The notes under the pieces were generated by a model that was not told the DNA's origin, did not search any database, and worked only from the letters and a program-made list of their open reading frames with translations. The translations under genes and the position numbers were made by a program. A stretch of DNA of 64,000 bases from Streptomyces sp. JH14 (GTDB lineage Bacteria; Actinomycetota; Actinomycetes; Streptomycetales; Streptomycetaceae), in contig NZ_JAJNEL010000001.1 in the NCBI RefSeq assembly GCF_029428675.1, forward strand, positions 1,426,001 through 1,490,000. Reading direction: 5' to 3'. Every line of letters begins with the position of its first letter. Position 1 is the first letter of the stretch. Below are positions 53,601 to 61,266 of this stretch, one piece after another.

Positions 53601-54699
53601 GGCCGTAGGTGTTCCAGACTTCGCGGCCCTCGGTGACCAGACGATCGACCAGTTCGGGCGGGCACGCCTCGCCACCGAAGATCAGCAGCCGCACCTCGTC
53701 GAGTGCCTCGCAGGGCCACAGCGCGGCCAGTGTCGGCACCGTGGAGACCACCGTGATCTCCTGCTCGGCGAGCCAGGAGCCCAGGTCGGCGCCGTCGCGC
53801 ACCCGGGAGCGCGGCACGGGCACCAGGCACGCGCCGTTGCGCCACGCGAGCCACATCTCCTCGCAGGAGGCGTCGAAGGCGACCGACAGGCCCGCCATCA
53901 CCCGGTCTCCCGGCCCGACCGGCTCCTCCTGCAGGAAGAGCCCGGCCTCGGCATCGACGAACGCCGCCGCGCTGCGGTGGGTGACGGCGACTCCCTTGGG
54001 CTTTCCGGTGGAACCGGAGGTGAAGATGATCCAGGCATCGTCCTCAGGACCGGGTCGACGCCGGGGGGCGCGGACGGCACCGCTTCCCGTCAGGGTGAGA
54101 CGGCACTGCGCCCCGAGGACGGCCGTCACCGCTGCCTCCCCGAAGACGAGCTCCGCGCGCTCGTCCGGGTCCTCGGCGTCCACGGGGACGTACGCGGCGC
54201 CTACGGCGAGGACGGCCAGGATGCCGATGTAGAGGTCGCTGGTGCCCGACGGCATCCGGACGCCCACCCGGTCGCCCGCGCCGACACCCGCGGCCGCGAG
54301 CCGCCGGCGCAGCGCCTCGACTTCGGCGGCCAGTGTCCGGTAGGTGAGTGCGGTACGGCCGTCGTCGAGCGCTGCCTCGTGCGGGTGGGCCCGTACGGTG
54401 GCCTCGAACACATCGAGCAGTGTCCGCGGCGCGGCGGCGGGACGCCCGGGGAAACACGCCGGCAGACCCGCGACCGGCTCGCCTGCGTCCACCGGGGCCC
54501 AGCCGTCGACGACGGTCGTGACGTCGGCCCGCGGCGTCGCGGCGAGCACCGCCGTCGCATCGAGCGGCTCCGTGCCGTCGGCCAAGGCCGGCTCGCTCCC
54601 CTCGACCGCCCCTTCAGCCGACTGGATCCTCTCGGTTCCGTCGCCTTCGACAGCGGTCCGGTCCTTGTCCCGCAGCGTGTCGTTCTGCGCTGTCACCAC
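50620..54699 (-). CDS. Pls-like nonribosomal poly-amino-acid synthetase (A-PCP-membrane architecture)
   Basis: The 1359-residue protein has an adenylation domain (about 90-560) with IIFTSGSTGKPKG (224-236), FDAS (275-278), NTYGPTEATVVACG, YRSGDLVR and the A10 lysine K552 in TRTSGKVDR. A carrier domain has the phosphopantetheine serine S610 in FAIGGGSLAAA. The remaining 700 residues alternate pairs of membrane helices with three soluble acyltransferase-like blocks containing hexapeptide patterns. This is the architecture and length of epsilon-poly-L-lysine synthetase (about 1319 residues), which polymerises one amino acid without a condensation domain of ordinary type. Lysine or diaminobutyrate is most likely. 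The monomer is unproven. GTG 54699 has GAGGAG upstream. Confidence 0.9.
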   Translation of the reverse strand: MVTAQNDTLRDKDRTAVEGDGTERIQSAEGAVEGSEPALADGTEPLDATAVLAATPRADVTTVVDGWAPVDAGEPVAGLPACFPGRPAAAPRTLLDVFEATVRAHPHEAALDDGRTALTYRTLAAEVEALRRRLAAAGVGAGDRVGVRMPSGTSDLYIGILAVLAVGAAYVPVDAEDPDERAELVFGEAAVTAVLGAQCRLTLTGSGAVRAPRRRPGPEDDAWIIFTSGSTGKPKGVAVTHRSAAAFVDAEAGLFLQEEPVGPGDRVMAGLSVAFDASCEEMWLAWRNGACLVPVPRSRVRDGADLGSWLAEQEITVVSTVPTLAALWPCEALDEVRLLIFGGEACPPELVDRLVTEGREVWNTYGPTEATVVACGALLTGQGPVRIGLPLDGCELAVVDEAGVPVPMGGSGQLIIGGVGLARYLDPAKDAEKYAPLESLGWSRAYRSGDLVRAEPDGLVFLGRADEQVKLGGRRIELGEVDAALQALPGVAGAAAAVRTARRGNQLLVGYVVTTGGWDRAAAVDLLRAQLPAALVPLLAPVDVLPTRTSGKVDRAALPWPLPGAAEPVTAGPALHLTATEAWIAEQWAEVLGVPVTDSRDDFFAIGGGSLAAAQLTTVLRGRYPAVAVLDIYQHPTVRKLARMVEGTARTETGARDVSPVPTRAKIIQLLLLLPLFTLAGLRWTVALLALGNVLAWSGGFAWAPTASWWLVTAAGAMLFSPPGRLAISAAGARCLLAGVRPGSHPRGGSVHLRLWTAERLAEVAGATSLSGAWLIRYGRALGARVGPEVDLHSLPPVTGMLKLGRGCAVEAEVDLSGYWLDGDRLHIGAVKVGSGAVVGTRSTLLPGARVGKRAQVAAGSSVTGQVPTGQRWAGAPAVKLGRAERRWPKQRPPRRARWAAAYGASGFGLSLLPAAAAAAALAVAGALIPAGISLSGALRGALAALVPAAAAFGLTYAVLLWAAVRLLSIGLRPGWHPVHSKVGWQAWTISQLMDAARQTLFPLYAGLITPVWLRALGMKIGRRAEVSTVLALPSLTTIGDGAFLADDALVAPYQLGGGWLRIGAAEIGERAFLGNSGMTAPGRTVPDRGLVGVLSATPKKAKAGRSYLGMPPVRLPRSADSVDQSLTYQPPARLVWARGLVEVCRLVPVLASAALSVLTLAALAGLAEAGSPLLAALASGLVLLAAGTAAAMVSISAKWLLVGRFRAVEHPLWSSFVWRNELADTFVEVLAVPWLVGSVPGTPVMSLWLRGLGATIGRGVWCESYWLPEADLVTLEDAVSVDRGCVLQTHLFHDRILRMDTVILRAGATLGPGGIVLPGGEIGARSTLGPASLVMRAESIPPDSRWLGNPAEAWFGQG

Positions 54700-55068
54700 C
54701 GTGCGCTCCTCGTCCCGTCGATCCCCGTCCCCTGCAGATGCTCGGCGCGGAATACCGGGGAGGTCCCCGCGCGTACGTCACTCGGCCCCGAAGTGGGACA
54801 AGTCGACCCATGCTGAGAGAGTCCGCAGTAGACAATCACTTCAGGCGTCTGGTGGAGACCGCGTCGTCCCAGAAGTGTCACCGGTACCCGGTCGAGGTGA
54901 ACTCGCATTGCGTGCGGCTGTACTTCCGGTTCCCGCCCGGCTTTCTGTGAGCGCCGATCGGCACCCGTGCCGTTCCGGCCGCGGCCTGCTCGGCGCTGCT
55001 GTGAGTCCCGGGCTCCGTGGCGGCGCCACGCAGGAGGCTTTTCGCCGAAGATCGGGGGCCGTCTGTGC
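54700..55068. other. 369-bp region upstream of the Pls-like gene
   Basis: I see no supported gene. It should contain the pls promoter on the minus strand. A CGGGGA-GGT-CCCCG dyad lies near 54762. No consensus -35/-10 pair is convincing. Confidence 0.35.
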
Positions 55069-55455
55069 TCATACCGGTGAGCCTTCCCTGCTGTGCGGGG
55101 TGACCCGGGGTGTGGTGCGGTCATCCCGGGAGCCTGTGTTGTCAGGGTGCAGGAGGGTGACTGTCATCTGAGGTCCATCCGGGTGGTCCTCTGCGCGGAA
55201 ACGGACCAGGCCGGCCTCGGCAAGCCGCTGCAGGGCGGCGTGGACGGTCACGGGCGAGACCTGGAGGGCCCGGGCAGCGGGGCTCAAAGGGAAGGCCACC
55301 GTCGGGCCTGAAAACACCTCGCGTGGATCAGCCGCAAGGTCCACCAGAAGCCCGGCTACGACCGCGCCACGGGAGACCTTCCCGGCCGCGACCGCCCACC
55401 CGAGCGCCCATTGGTCGAACGGAAGTGCTTCCACTGGAAACTCCCTGGTGATCAC
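55069..55455 (-). CDS. Small GntR-type winged-helix protein
   Basis: The 128-residue protein contains a GntR-like helix-turn-helix (AARALQVSPVTVHAALQRLAEAGLVRF). The preceding part, PFDQWALGWAVAAGKVSRGAVVAGLLVDLAADPRE, is not the standard GntR N-terminus, and no ligand-binding domain follows. It could be a minimal regulator or a fragment of a larger one. It lies upstream of pls on the same strand, 370 bp away. Control of pls is inferred only from position. Start GTG 55455. Confidence 0.55.
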   Translation of the reverse strand: MITREFPVEALPFDQWALGWAVAAGKVSRGAVVAGLLVDLAADPREVFSGPTVAFPLSPAARALQVSPVTVHAALQRLAEAGLVRFRAEDHPDGPQMTVTLLHPDNTGSRDDRTTPRVTPHSREGSPV

Positions 55456-55612
55456 GGTGAACGATCAGCGGCTGAACCCCACCCTGTGGCCTTGCTTGCA
55501 AAGCTTGGCACCCCTCACATGAGCGGCAACCGGAGCGGGGCCGAACCAGTCACCGGACAGCAGCGGTTCCAGCTTCGGACCACGACGCGGCACCAGCGCA
55601 GGACACCGGGGC

Positions 55613-56040
55613 CCGCCGGGACATCCTCGGACTGCGGGCGCGACGGCGGCCAAGGCGCCAAGCACAGGATGCACATGCTCACCGAGATCAAGAGCCACGG
55701 CGTGAACGACGTCCTCATGCTGGTGCGCGACGGGCTCAAGGGACTGCCCGACGCGGTCGGGACGGTCTGACCGAAAACGACTGTCCGGACCTGCGTGGTC
55801 CACCTGCTGAGGAACTCCTTCGGCCATGCCGCCCGCCAGGACCGAGACAAGATCGCGAAGGTCCTCAAGCCCGTCTCCACCGCACCGACCGAGGAGGCCG
55901 CCCTGAAGTGCGTCCCTATGGCGATCATGTTGCCCGACCCCACAGGCAAGGGCCCAGCCCGCTGGACCACGCGCTGGAAGACCGGCCTCAACACCTTCGG
56001 CAGCACTTTCGACGGCCGCCTCTCCGCAGCCTGTCAGTAA
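55613..56040 (+). pseudogene. Degraded IS256-family transposase
   Basis: Remnants of an IS256-type transposase in order: DILGL (frame 2), then DGGQGAKHRMHMLTEIKSHG and DVLMLVRDGLKGLPDAVGTV, a TGA where Trp is normally found, then TTVRTCVVHLLRNSFGHAAR and QDRDKIAKVLKPVSTAPTEE. The sequence then jumps from APTEE to AALKCVPMAIM, losing roughly 70-80 residues including the final catalytic Glu region, and ends DGRLSAACQ. A frameshift near 55635, a nonsense codon at 55768 and the deletion make it dead. Confidence 0.8.
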
Positions 56041-56127
56041 CTCCAACAACCCGAGTCACACCGTTCGTCGGCTCTGCTCCGTAGTCGGCGGCGACGGCAT
56101 GCGACGGGTGTCGTCGACATCACATGC

Positions 56128-56535
56128 GTGATGTCGACTCCCTCGTGGGAACAGTGTTTTCGGGACTCTCGGCCAGCGGCAGACCTTCCGCGAGCAGGCC
56201 CCCGGGCCGGCAGCCACAACCTCCTGGTCCGCCACCTCACCCAGGGACAAGCCGACGGCAACCGGCCGGTGGTAAGCCCACTCCACGCGACCCGGCTCCT
56301 GCTCACTCACCCCGAACACCTGTGGACCAAGGACACCGCCCTCCTGGCGCCCCTCACCACCGCATGCCCCGAGATGACCGAACTCTCCCGACTTGTCACC
56401 GAGTTCGCCCGGCTGCTGACCCCGGCGAAGGGCAACGACACCCGGACTCACCGAGTGGATCACCGCCGGCCGTGCGGCCGGCGGTGATCCACGTGCACAG
56501 CTTCTACAACGGCCTGCAGAGCCGAACGATTTGCA
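56128..56535 (+). pseudogene. Degraded ISL3-family transposase fragment
   Basis: A piece of the ISL3 C-terminal domain: LVRHLTQGQADGNRPVVSPL, ATRLLLTHPEHLWTKDTALL, and APLTTACPEMTELSRLVTEF then ARLLTPAKGND. A frameshift follows, and VIHVHSFYNGLQ appears in another frame. Both ends are missing. It stops about 15 bp before the aminopeptidase gene end. Confidence 0.7.
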
Positions 56536-56548
56536 GTCCCCACGAAGC

Positions 56549-59053
56549 TCAGTGGGCGTTGCGTACGGCGAGGGCGCGGCGCAGGTCGTCGATCTGGTCG
56601 GTGAGTTTGCGGTGGAGTGCGGGGATGAGGGTGGGGTCGTCGAGGGCTTGTTCGCCGTGGTGGAGGTTGTCGGTGTCGATGGCGTACTGAGGGAAGGCGT
56701 TGTGGCCCGCGGCTTCGGCGATGGCGGGGCCGCGGCGGGCGGCGAGTGCGGCGGCTTCGGGGTAGTAGCGGGGGACGTAGGTGTGGAGGAGGTCGGCCTG
56801 TTCGGGTTGCCAGAAGCCTCGGGCGGTGGCGGTGAAGAGGTAGTTGGAGAGGGTGTCGTCGTTGAACAGGGCGTGCCAGGCGGTGGCTTTGGCTTCGGGG
56901 GTGGGGAGAGCGGCGCGGCAGCGGGCGGCGCCTTCCTGGCCGGTGGCGCTGGGGTCGCGGGCGAGTTCGGCGGCGATGGCAGGTTCGTCGGCGGCGCCGA
57001 GGACGGAGAGCCGGGTGAGGATGCGCCAGCGGAGTTCGGGGTCGAGTTCGGGGCCGCCGGGGACGCTGCCGTCGGTGAGCCAGTCGTGGAGGGCGTCGGG
57101 GTGGGGGGCGGCGTCGATGAGGTGGCGTACGGCGGTGAGGCGCAGGCCGGGGTTGGTGCCGTCCTCGGTGCGGCGGATGAGGTCGCGGCAGAGGTCGGTG
57201 AGGGTGGCGAGGGCGGCGGGACGGTGCTCGGGGGTGGTGTAGCGGCGGGTGATCTGGGTGTCGGCGAAGGCAAGGACGCCTTGGACGAGGGCGAGGTCGG
57301 TTTCGTGCGGGAGGTGGGTGCGGGCTGCCTGGAGGTAGGTGGTGGGGGGTAGTTCGCCGTCGCGGACCATGTCACGGGCGGTGTTCCAGATGACCGCTCG
57401 GGTGAGCGCGTCGGGGATGCCGGAGAGGGTGTGGAGGGCGGTGTTCCAGGATTCGGGGTCGAGTCGGACCTTGGCGTAGGTGAGGTCGTTGTCGTTGGGG
57501 ACGATGAGGACGGGGCGGCGTCCGGGGTGGATCTTGACGGTGTTGCCGTGGGGGACGTCGAGTTCGAAGCGGTCGCGCAGGGTGAGGCGGTCGGGGCCCG
57601 GCTGGGTGTCGAGTGCGAGGTCGTAGGCGCCGACTGCGATGCGGTGGGGGCGGCTGCCGCTGCGGTCGATGGTGACGGACCAGGCGCCGTCGGATTCGCT
57701 GACCTGGGGGGTGAGGGTGTCGACTCCGGTGGTACGGAGCCATTGTTCGGCCCAGGCGTGGACGTCACGGTCGGTGGCGGAGGCGAGGTTGTCGATGAAG
57801 TCGGCGAGGGTGGCGTTGGCGAACCTGTGGCGGGCGAAGTGGGTGTTGATGCCGGTGAGGAAGTCCTTTTCGCCGAGCCAGGTGACGAGTTGGCGCAGCG
57901 CTGATGCGCCCTTGGCGTAGGAGATGCCGTCGAAGTTGAGCATCGCGGATGCGGTGTCGGGGACGGCGGCGGGGTCGGGGGCGACGGGGTGGGTGGAGGG
58001 GCGCTGGTCGGCGTCGTATCCCCAGCCCTTGCGGGCCACGCCGAAGTCGATCCAGGTGTCGGTGAAGCGGGTGGCTTCGGTGAGGGTCTGGTAGCCCATG
58101 TATTCGGCGAAGGACTCGTTGAGCCAGATGTCGTCCCACCAGGCGAGGGTGACGAGGTCGCCGAACCACATGTGGGCCATTTCGTGGGCGATGACCATGG
58201 CGCGGGTCTGGCGTTCGGTGTCGGTGACGGCGGAGCGGTAGACGAATTCGTCGCGGAAGGTGACGAGGCCGGGGTTCTCCATGGCGCCGGCGTTGAATTC
58301 GGGGACGAACGCCTGGTCGTAGGAGTCGAAGGGGTAGGGCTCGTCGAACTTCTCGTGGTAGCGGTCGAAGCAGGCGCGGGTGATGTCGAGGATTTCGTCG
58401 GCGTCGGCGTCGAGGTGGGGGGCGAGGGAGCGGCGGCAGTGGAGGCCGAAGGGCAGGCCGGCGTGCTCGGTGGTGACGGAGTGCCAGGGGCCTGCGGCGA
58501 CGGCGACGAGGTAGGTGGAGAGCAGGGGGGTGTCGGCGATGGTCCAGCGGCCGTCGCTGTGGGGGGTGGCGATGCCGTTGCCGAGGACGGTCCAGCCTTC
58601 GGGGGCGGTGACGGTGAGGGCGAAGACGGATTTGAGGTCGGGCTGGTCGAATGCGGCGAAGACGCGTTGGACGTCTTCCATGAAGAGCTGGGTGTAGACG
58701 TAGGTTTCGTCGTCGGCGGGGTCGGTGAAGCGGTGCATGCCTTCGCCGGTGCGGGAGTAGCGCATGGCGGCGTCGATGCGCAGTTCGTGGGGGCCTGCGG
58801 TGAGTGCGGTGAGCGGGAACCGGTTCTCGGTGAGGTCGGCCGGGTCGAGGGGGTGTCCGTCGAGGCTGATGGAGCGCAGGGTGGCGGGCTTGAGCTCGAC
58901 GAAGGTGTTCCCGGCGGCGTGTGCGGTGAACTGGATGACGGTGCGGGAGTCGAAGGTGTCCTCGCCGGTGGTCAGGTCGAGGTCGATGGTGTACCGCTGT
59001 ACGTCGAGGAACTGGGCTCGGGTCTGCGCTTCGTTGCGCGTCAGTACGGACAT
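56549..59053 (-). CDS. pepN: Aminopeptidase N (M1 family, full length)
   Basis: The 834-residue protein has the four-domain M1 plan. The exopeptidase motif is GAMENPG, the zinc site is HEMAHMWFGD with the third ligand in IWLNESFAEYMG, and the C-terminal helical domain is complete (LALVQGVLAFADTQITRRYT to the end). It removes N-terminal residues from peptides in the cytosol. ATG 59053 gives MSVLTRNEAQTRA, the usual actinobacterial start. The open frame continues upstream across the MarR gene and is not coding. It is divergent from marR. Confidence 0.93.
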   Translation of the reverse strand: MSVLTRNEAQTRAQFLDVQRYTIDLDLTTGEDTFDSRTVIQFTAHAAGNTFVELKPATLRSISLDGHPLDPADLTENRFPLTALTAGPHELRIDAAMRYSRTGEGMHRFTDPADDETYVYTQLFMEDVQRVFAAFDQPDLKSVFALTVTAPEGWTVLGNGIATPHSDGRWTIADTPLLSTYLVAVAAGPWHSVTTEHAGLPFGLHCRRSLAPHLDADADEILDITRACFDRYHEKFDEPYPFDSYDQAFVPEFNAGAMENPGLVTFRDEFVYRSAVTDTERQTRAMVIAHEMAHMWFGDLVTLAWWDDIWLNESFAEYMGYQTLTEATRFTDTWIDFGVARKGWGYDADQRPSTHPVAPDPAAVPDTASAMLNFDGISYAKGASALRQLVTWLGEKDFLTGINTHFARHRFANATLADFIDNLASATDRDVHAWAEQWLRTTGVDTLTPQVSESDGAWSVTIDRSGSRPHRIAVGAYDLALDTQPGPDRLTLRDRFELDVPHGNTVKIHPGRRPVLIVPNDNDLTYAKVRLDPESWNTALHTLSGIPDALTRAVIWNTARDMVRDGELPPTTYLQAARTHLPHETDLALVQGVLAFADTQITRRYTTPEHRPAALATLTDLCRDLIRRTEDGTNPGLRLTAVRHLIDAAPHPDALHDWLTDGSVPGGPELDPELRWRILTRLSVLGAADEPAIAAELARDPSATGQEGAARCRAALPTPEAKATAWHALFNDDTLSNYLFTATARGFWQPEQADLLHTYVPRYYPEAAALAARRGPAIAEAAGHNAFPQYAIDTDNLHHGEQALDDPTLIPALHRKLTDQIDDLRRALAVRNAH

Positions 59054-59197
59054 GGATCCATGCTGCCGTATGGGGTGAGGGGTGCGCAGGTGGAGTTCTC
59101 CCAGGGCTGAGCGCATGCGGGTGGGTGGCCGCGGGCCGTGGGGCCCTTGAGGGCTAAGATTCTTGCCCATTGTGTTCCTGCACGGAGGGTGCCCGGG

Positions 59198-59725
59198 ATG
59201 GCGAAGAAAACGGCTTCCGCGACGCGGCAGGATGCGGTGGCGTCGATCGTCGAAGACTGGCGGCGGGAGCGGCCGGATCTGGATACGGCGCCGTTGGAGG
59301 TGTTCGGCCGGCTGCATCGGGCGTTTCTGCGGTACAGCGCGGCGATCTCCCGTCCGGTGGAGCGCAAGGGTCTGTCGATGGCGGGGTTCGATGTGCTGAC
59401 CGCGTTGCGCAGGGCGGGGGCGCCGTTTCGTCGTACGGCGGGTGAGCTGGCCGATTCCGGGCTGATCAGTTCGGCGGGGGTGACGCTGCGGATCGACCGG
59501 TTGGAGAAGGACGGGCTGATTCTTCGCGAGCGGGATCCGGAGGACCGTCGGGTGGTGCATTCGCGGTTGACGCAGGAGGGGCTGTCGACGATCGACGAGC
59601 TGTTCTCGGAGCATCTGGAGAACGAGCGGCGGATGCTGGCGGGGCTCACTCCTGCGGAGTGCCGGGAGTTGGCGCGGTTGTTGGGGAAGCTGGAGCGGTC
59701 CGTGCTGGCGGCGGAGGAGGAATGA
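59198..59725 (+). CDS. MarR-family transcriptional regulator
   Basis: The 175-residue protein has a winged helix: AGFDVLTALRRAGAPFRRTA, GELADSGLISSAGVTLRIDR as recognition helix and LEKDGLILRERDPEDRRVVH as wing, then the helical dimer arm. MarR proteins are usually released by small aromatic ligands. It converges on the Rieske operon across a terminator, so it may regulate that operon in trans or its own divergent neighbour. The Rieske operon promoter lies outside the window. ATG 59198 has CGGAGG nine bases upstream. Confidence 0.88.
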   Translation: MAKKTASATRQDAVASIVEDWRRERPDLDTAPLEVFGRLHRAFLRYSAAISRPVERKGLSMAGFDVLTALRRAGAPFRRTAGELADSGLISSAGVTLRIDRLEKDGLILRERDPEDRRVVHSRLTQEGLSTIDELFSEHLENERRMLAGLTPAECRELARLLGKLERSVLAAEEE

Positions 59726-59885
59726 CCGGGTCGGCCGGTGGCCTTCTGCGTCCTCGGTCGCCGGAGCGTGAATCCGCCCGCCCGGACGGTGGCATGTCCG
59801 CCGGCCGGACGGACTGATCCTGCCCCGGCCGGGAGGAGGCCTCGGCATGGGACCGGCCTGAGGTCGCTGTCCCGGACAGCAGTGT

Positions 59886-59930
59886 GTCCTCGGACGCCGG
59901 ACAGGCTGATTCTGTCCGGCGTCCGAGGAC
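59886..59930. terminator. Very strong bidirectional terminator
   Basis: A perfect 19-bp inverted repeat (59886-59904 with 59912-59930) with a 7-nt loop lies between the convergent MarR and Rieske oxygenase genes. Confidence 0.9.
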
Positions 59931-59947
59931 GTCCCGTTCGGCGCGGC

Positions 59948-61015
59948 TCACGCCGTCGCGTTCGCCTGGGCCTCTGCCTCCGTGCGGTACATGCGACGGA
60001 CGCGGACGACGCCGAGGTCGTGCTGGTACAGGTTCTCCGCCTGGTCGGCATCGCTGCGGAGTTCTTCGAGCATGATCCGGTCCTGTTCGAGGACGTCCCA
60101 GTGGCGGTCCTCCAGCACCGTCTTGTACAGGAAGCGCCAGGTGTCGCGCTGCCAGTCCGTGACGCGGCGGTAGCGCCAGAAGAAGACGGCGCAGCGGTCC
60201 TCGTCGATGGGGGTGGCCATGCCGACGATGCCGAACGGGCCGCCGGGGCCGGCGGTCGGCGGGTACGGGATGGTGAGGTCGACCCAGTCGATGCCGGTGC
60301 GGCAGAGTTCGACCCAGTCGAAGTTCACGCCGCTCTGGTCGGTCTTCTCGAAGAAGAAGCCGCGTTCGGTCTCGCGGATCCGGAAGCGGGCGGTGGTCTG
60401 CCCTTCGGACATGCTGTGCGAGTCGCGGTGGAGGAACGATCCGTGCATGGGGTCGAGGAGGTTCTCGACGGCGTAGCGCCAGTTGACGTTCCACTCCGCG
60501 TAGCAGAGGAAGGCCGATACGTCGGGGTCCGTGAGCTGTTCGGGCAGGACGAGGGGGGCCGGCTCGGGGTGCGCGTCGTCGCCGAAGTAGGCGAGGATCG
60601 CACCGCCGGTCTCGAGGACGTGGGGTGCGGCGACGAGCTGTTTGCCTTCGAGGTTGCAGCCGGGCAGGCCGGGTACGGCGGCGACGGTGCCGGTGCCGTC
60701 GACCTGGACGCCGTGGTACCAGCAGGCGATGCGGTCGCCGAGGTGTTTGCCGAGCGAGAGGCGGGCACCGCGGTGGGGGCAGCGGTCCTCGAGCATGTGG
60801 AGGGTGCCGTCGGCGCGGCGGAAGAGGAGCCATTCCTCACCGAGGAGGGTGAGGCGGTGCATGCCGCCGGCGGGGACTGCGTCGGAGGGGCACACGGCGT
60901 ACCACTGGTTGCGTATGCCGGTGGTGAAGAGCCGGTCGGCGGTGCGGTTGCCGGGGCGGGCGACTTCGGAGGGGCGGGTGGTTCCGCCCGTGTGCGGTGC
61001 GGTGCGGTTGGTCAT
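59948..61015 (-). CDS. Rieske non-haem iron oxygenase, alpha subunit
   Basis: The 355-residue oxygenase has a Rieske [2Fe-2S] centre (C79, H81, C98, H101 in CPHRG and CWYHG) and the mononuclear iron motif N185-x2-D188-x2-H191-x4-H196. These residues make it a single-component-type (VanA/PobA-like) terminal oxygenase fed by a PDR/VanB reductase. It would demethylate or hydroxylate an aromatic or similar acid. Substrate is unknown. It is the last gene of the operon. No beta subunit is present, as expected for this class. The ATG has GGGAGCG upstream. Confidence 0.92.
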   Translation of the reverse strand: MTNRTAPHTGGTTRPSEVARPGNRTADRLFTTGIRNQWYAVCPSDAVPAGGMHRLTLLGEEWLLFRRADGTLHMLEDRCPHRGARLSLGKHLGDRIACWYHGVQVDGTGTVAAVPGLPGCNLEGKQLVAAPHVLETGGAILAYFGDDAHPEPAPLVLPEQLTDPDVSAFLCYAEWNVNWRYAVENLLDPMHGSFLHRDSHSMSEGQTTARFRIRETERGFFFEKTDQSGVNFDWVELCRTGIDWVDLTIPYPPTAGPGGPFGIVGMATPIDEDRCAVFFWRYRRVTDWQRDTWRFLYKTVLEDRHWDVLEQDRIMLEELRSDADQAENLYQHDLGVVRVRRMYRTEAEAQANATA

Positions 61016-61022
61016 GGTCGTT

Positions 61023-61244
61023 TCACGCTCCCAGGCGTCGCATCTCGGTGCGGAAGGTGTCCTCGGTCCACGGGTTGCCGTCGGGGGCGGGCAGGTCGCG
61101 GGCGTTGAGTCCGGCGACGAGGCCGGGCAGGTCGTGGGTGCCGGTGCCGAAGACTTCCTCGATCACTGCGGCGAGCTTCTTCTCGTACGGGGTGGGTTCG
61201 GCGGTGCGTGCCTGGTGGGGGTTGAGGTACTGCGGGGTGGTCAT
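61023..61244 (-). CDS. Small recombinase-like helix-turn-helix protein
   Basis: The 73-residue protein has TPYEKKLAAVIEEVFGTGTH, then DLPGLVAGLNARDLPAPDGNPWTEDTFRTEMRRLGA, which resembles the recombinase-type HTH (GLNARGVPTPRG...WT..TV..) found in the DNA-binding tail of large serine recombinases. Free-standing versions accompany Rieske oxygenases in actinobacteria. A recombinase function is unlikely. It may stabilise the oxygenase or regulate. Spacing to the Rieske gene is 7 bp. Confidence 0.75.
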   Translation of the reverse strand: MTTPQYLNPHQARTAEPTPYEKKLAAVIEEVFGTGTHDLPGLVAGLNARDLPAPDGNPWTEDTFRTEMRRLGA

Positions 61245-61266
61245 GTCGGCTCCCTTCGGGGGTGGT

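Noticed and set aside
50818-54816. A 1332-codon plus-strand frame opposite the Pls-like gene
   Set aside because: Shadow of the real gene, with low-complexity Gly/Gln/Asp composition and no motifs.
54738-54950. A 70-codon plus-strand frame in the pls upstream region
   Set aside because: No SD and no recognisable family, and the codon pattern is not typical of the neighbours.
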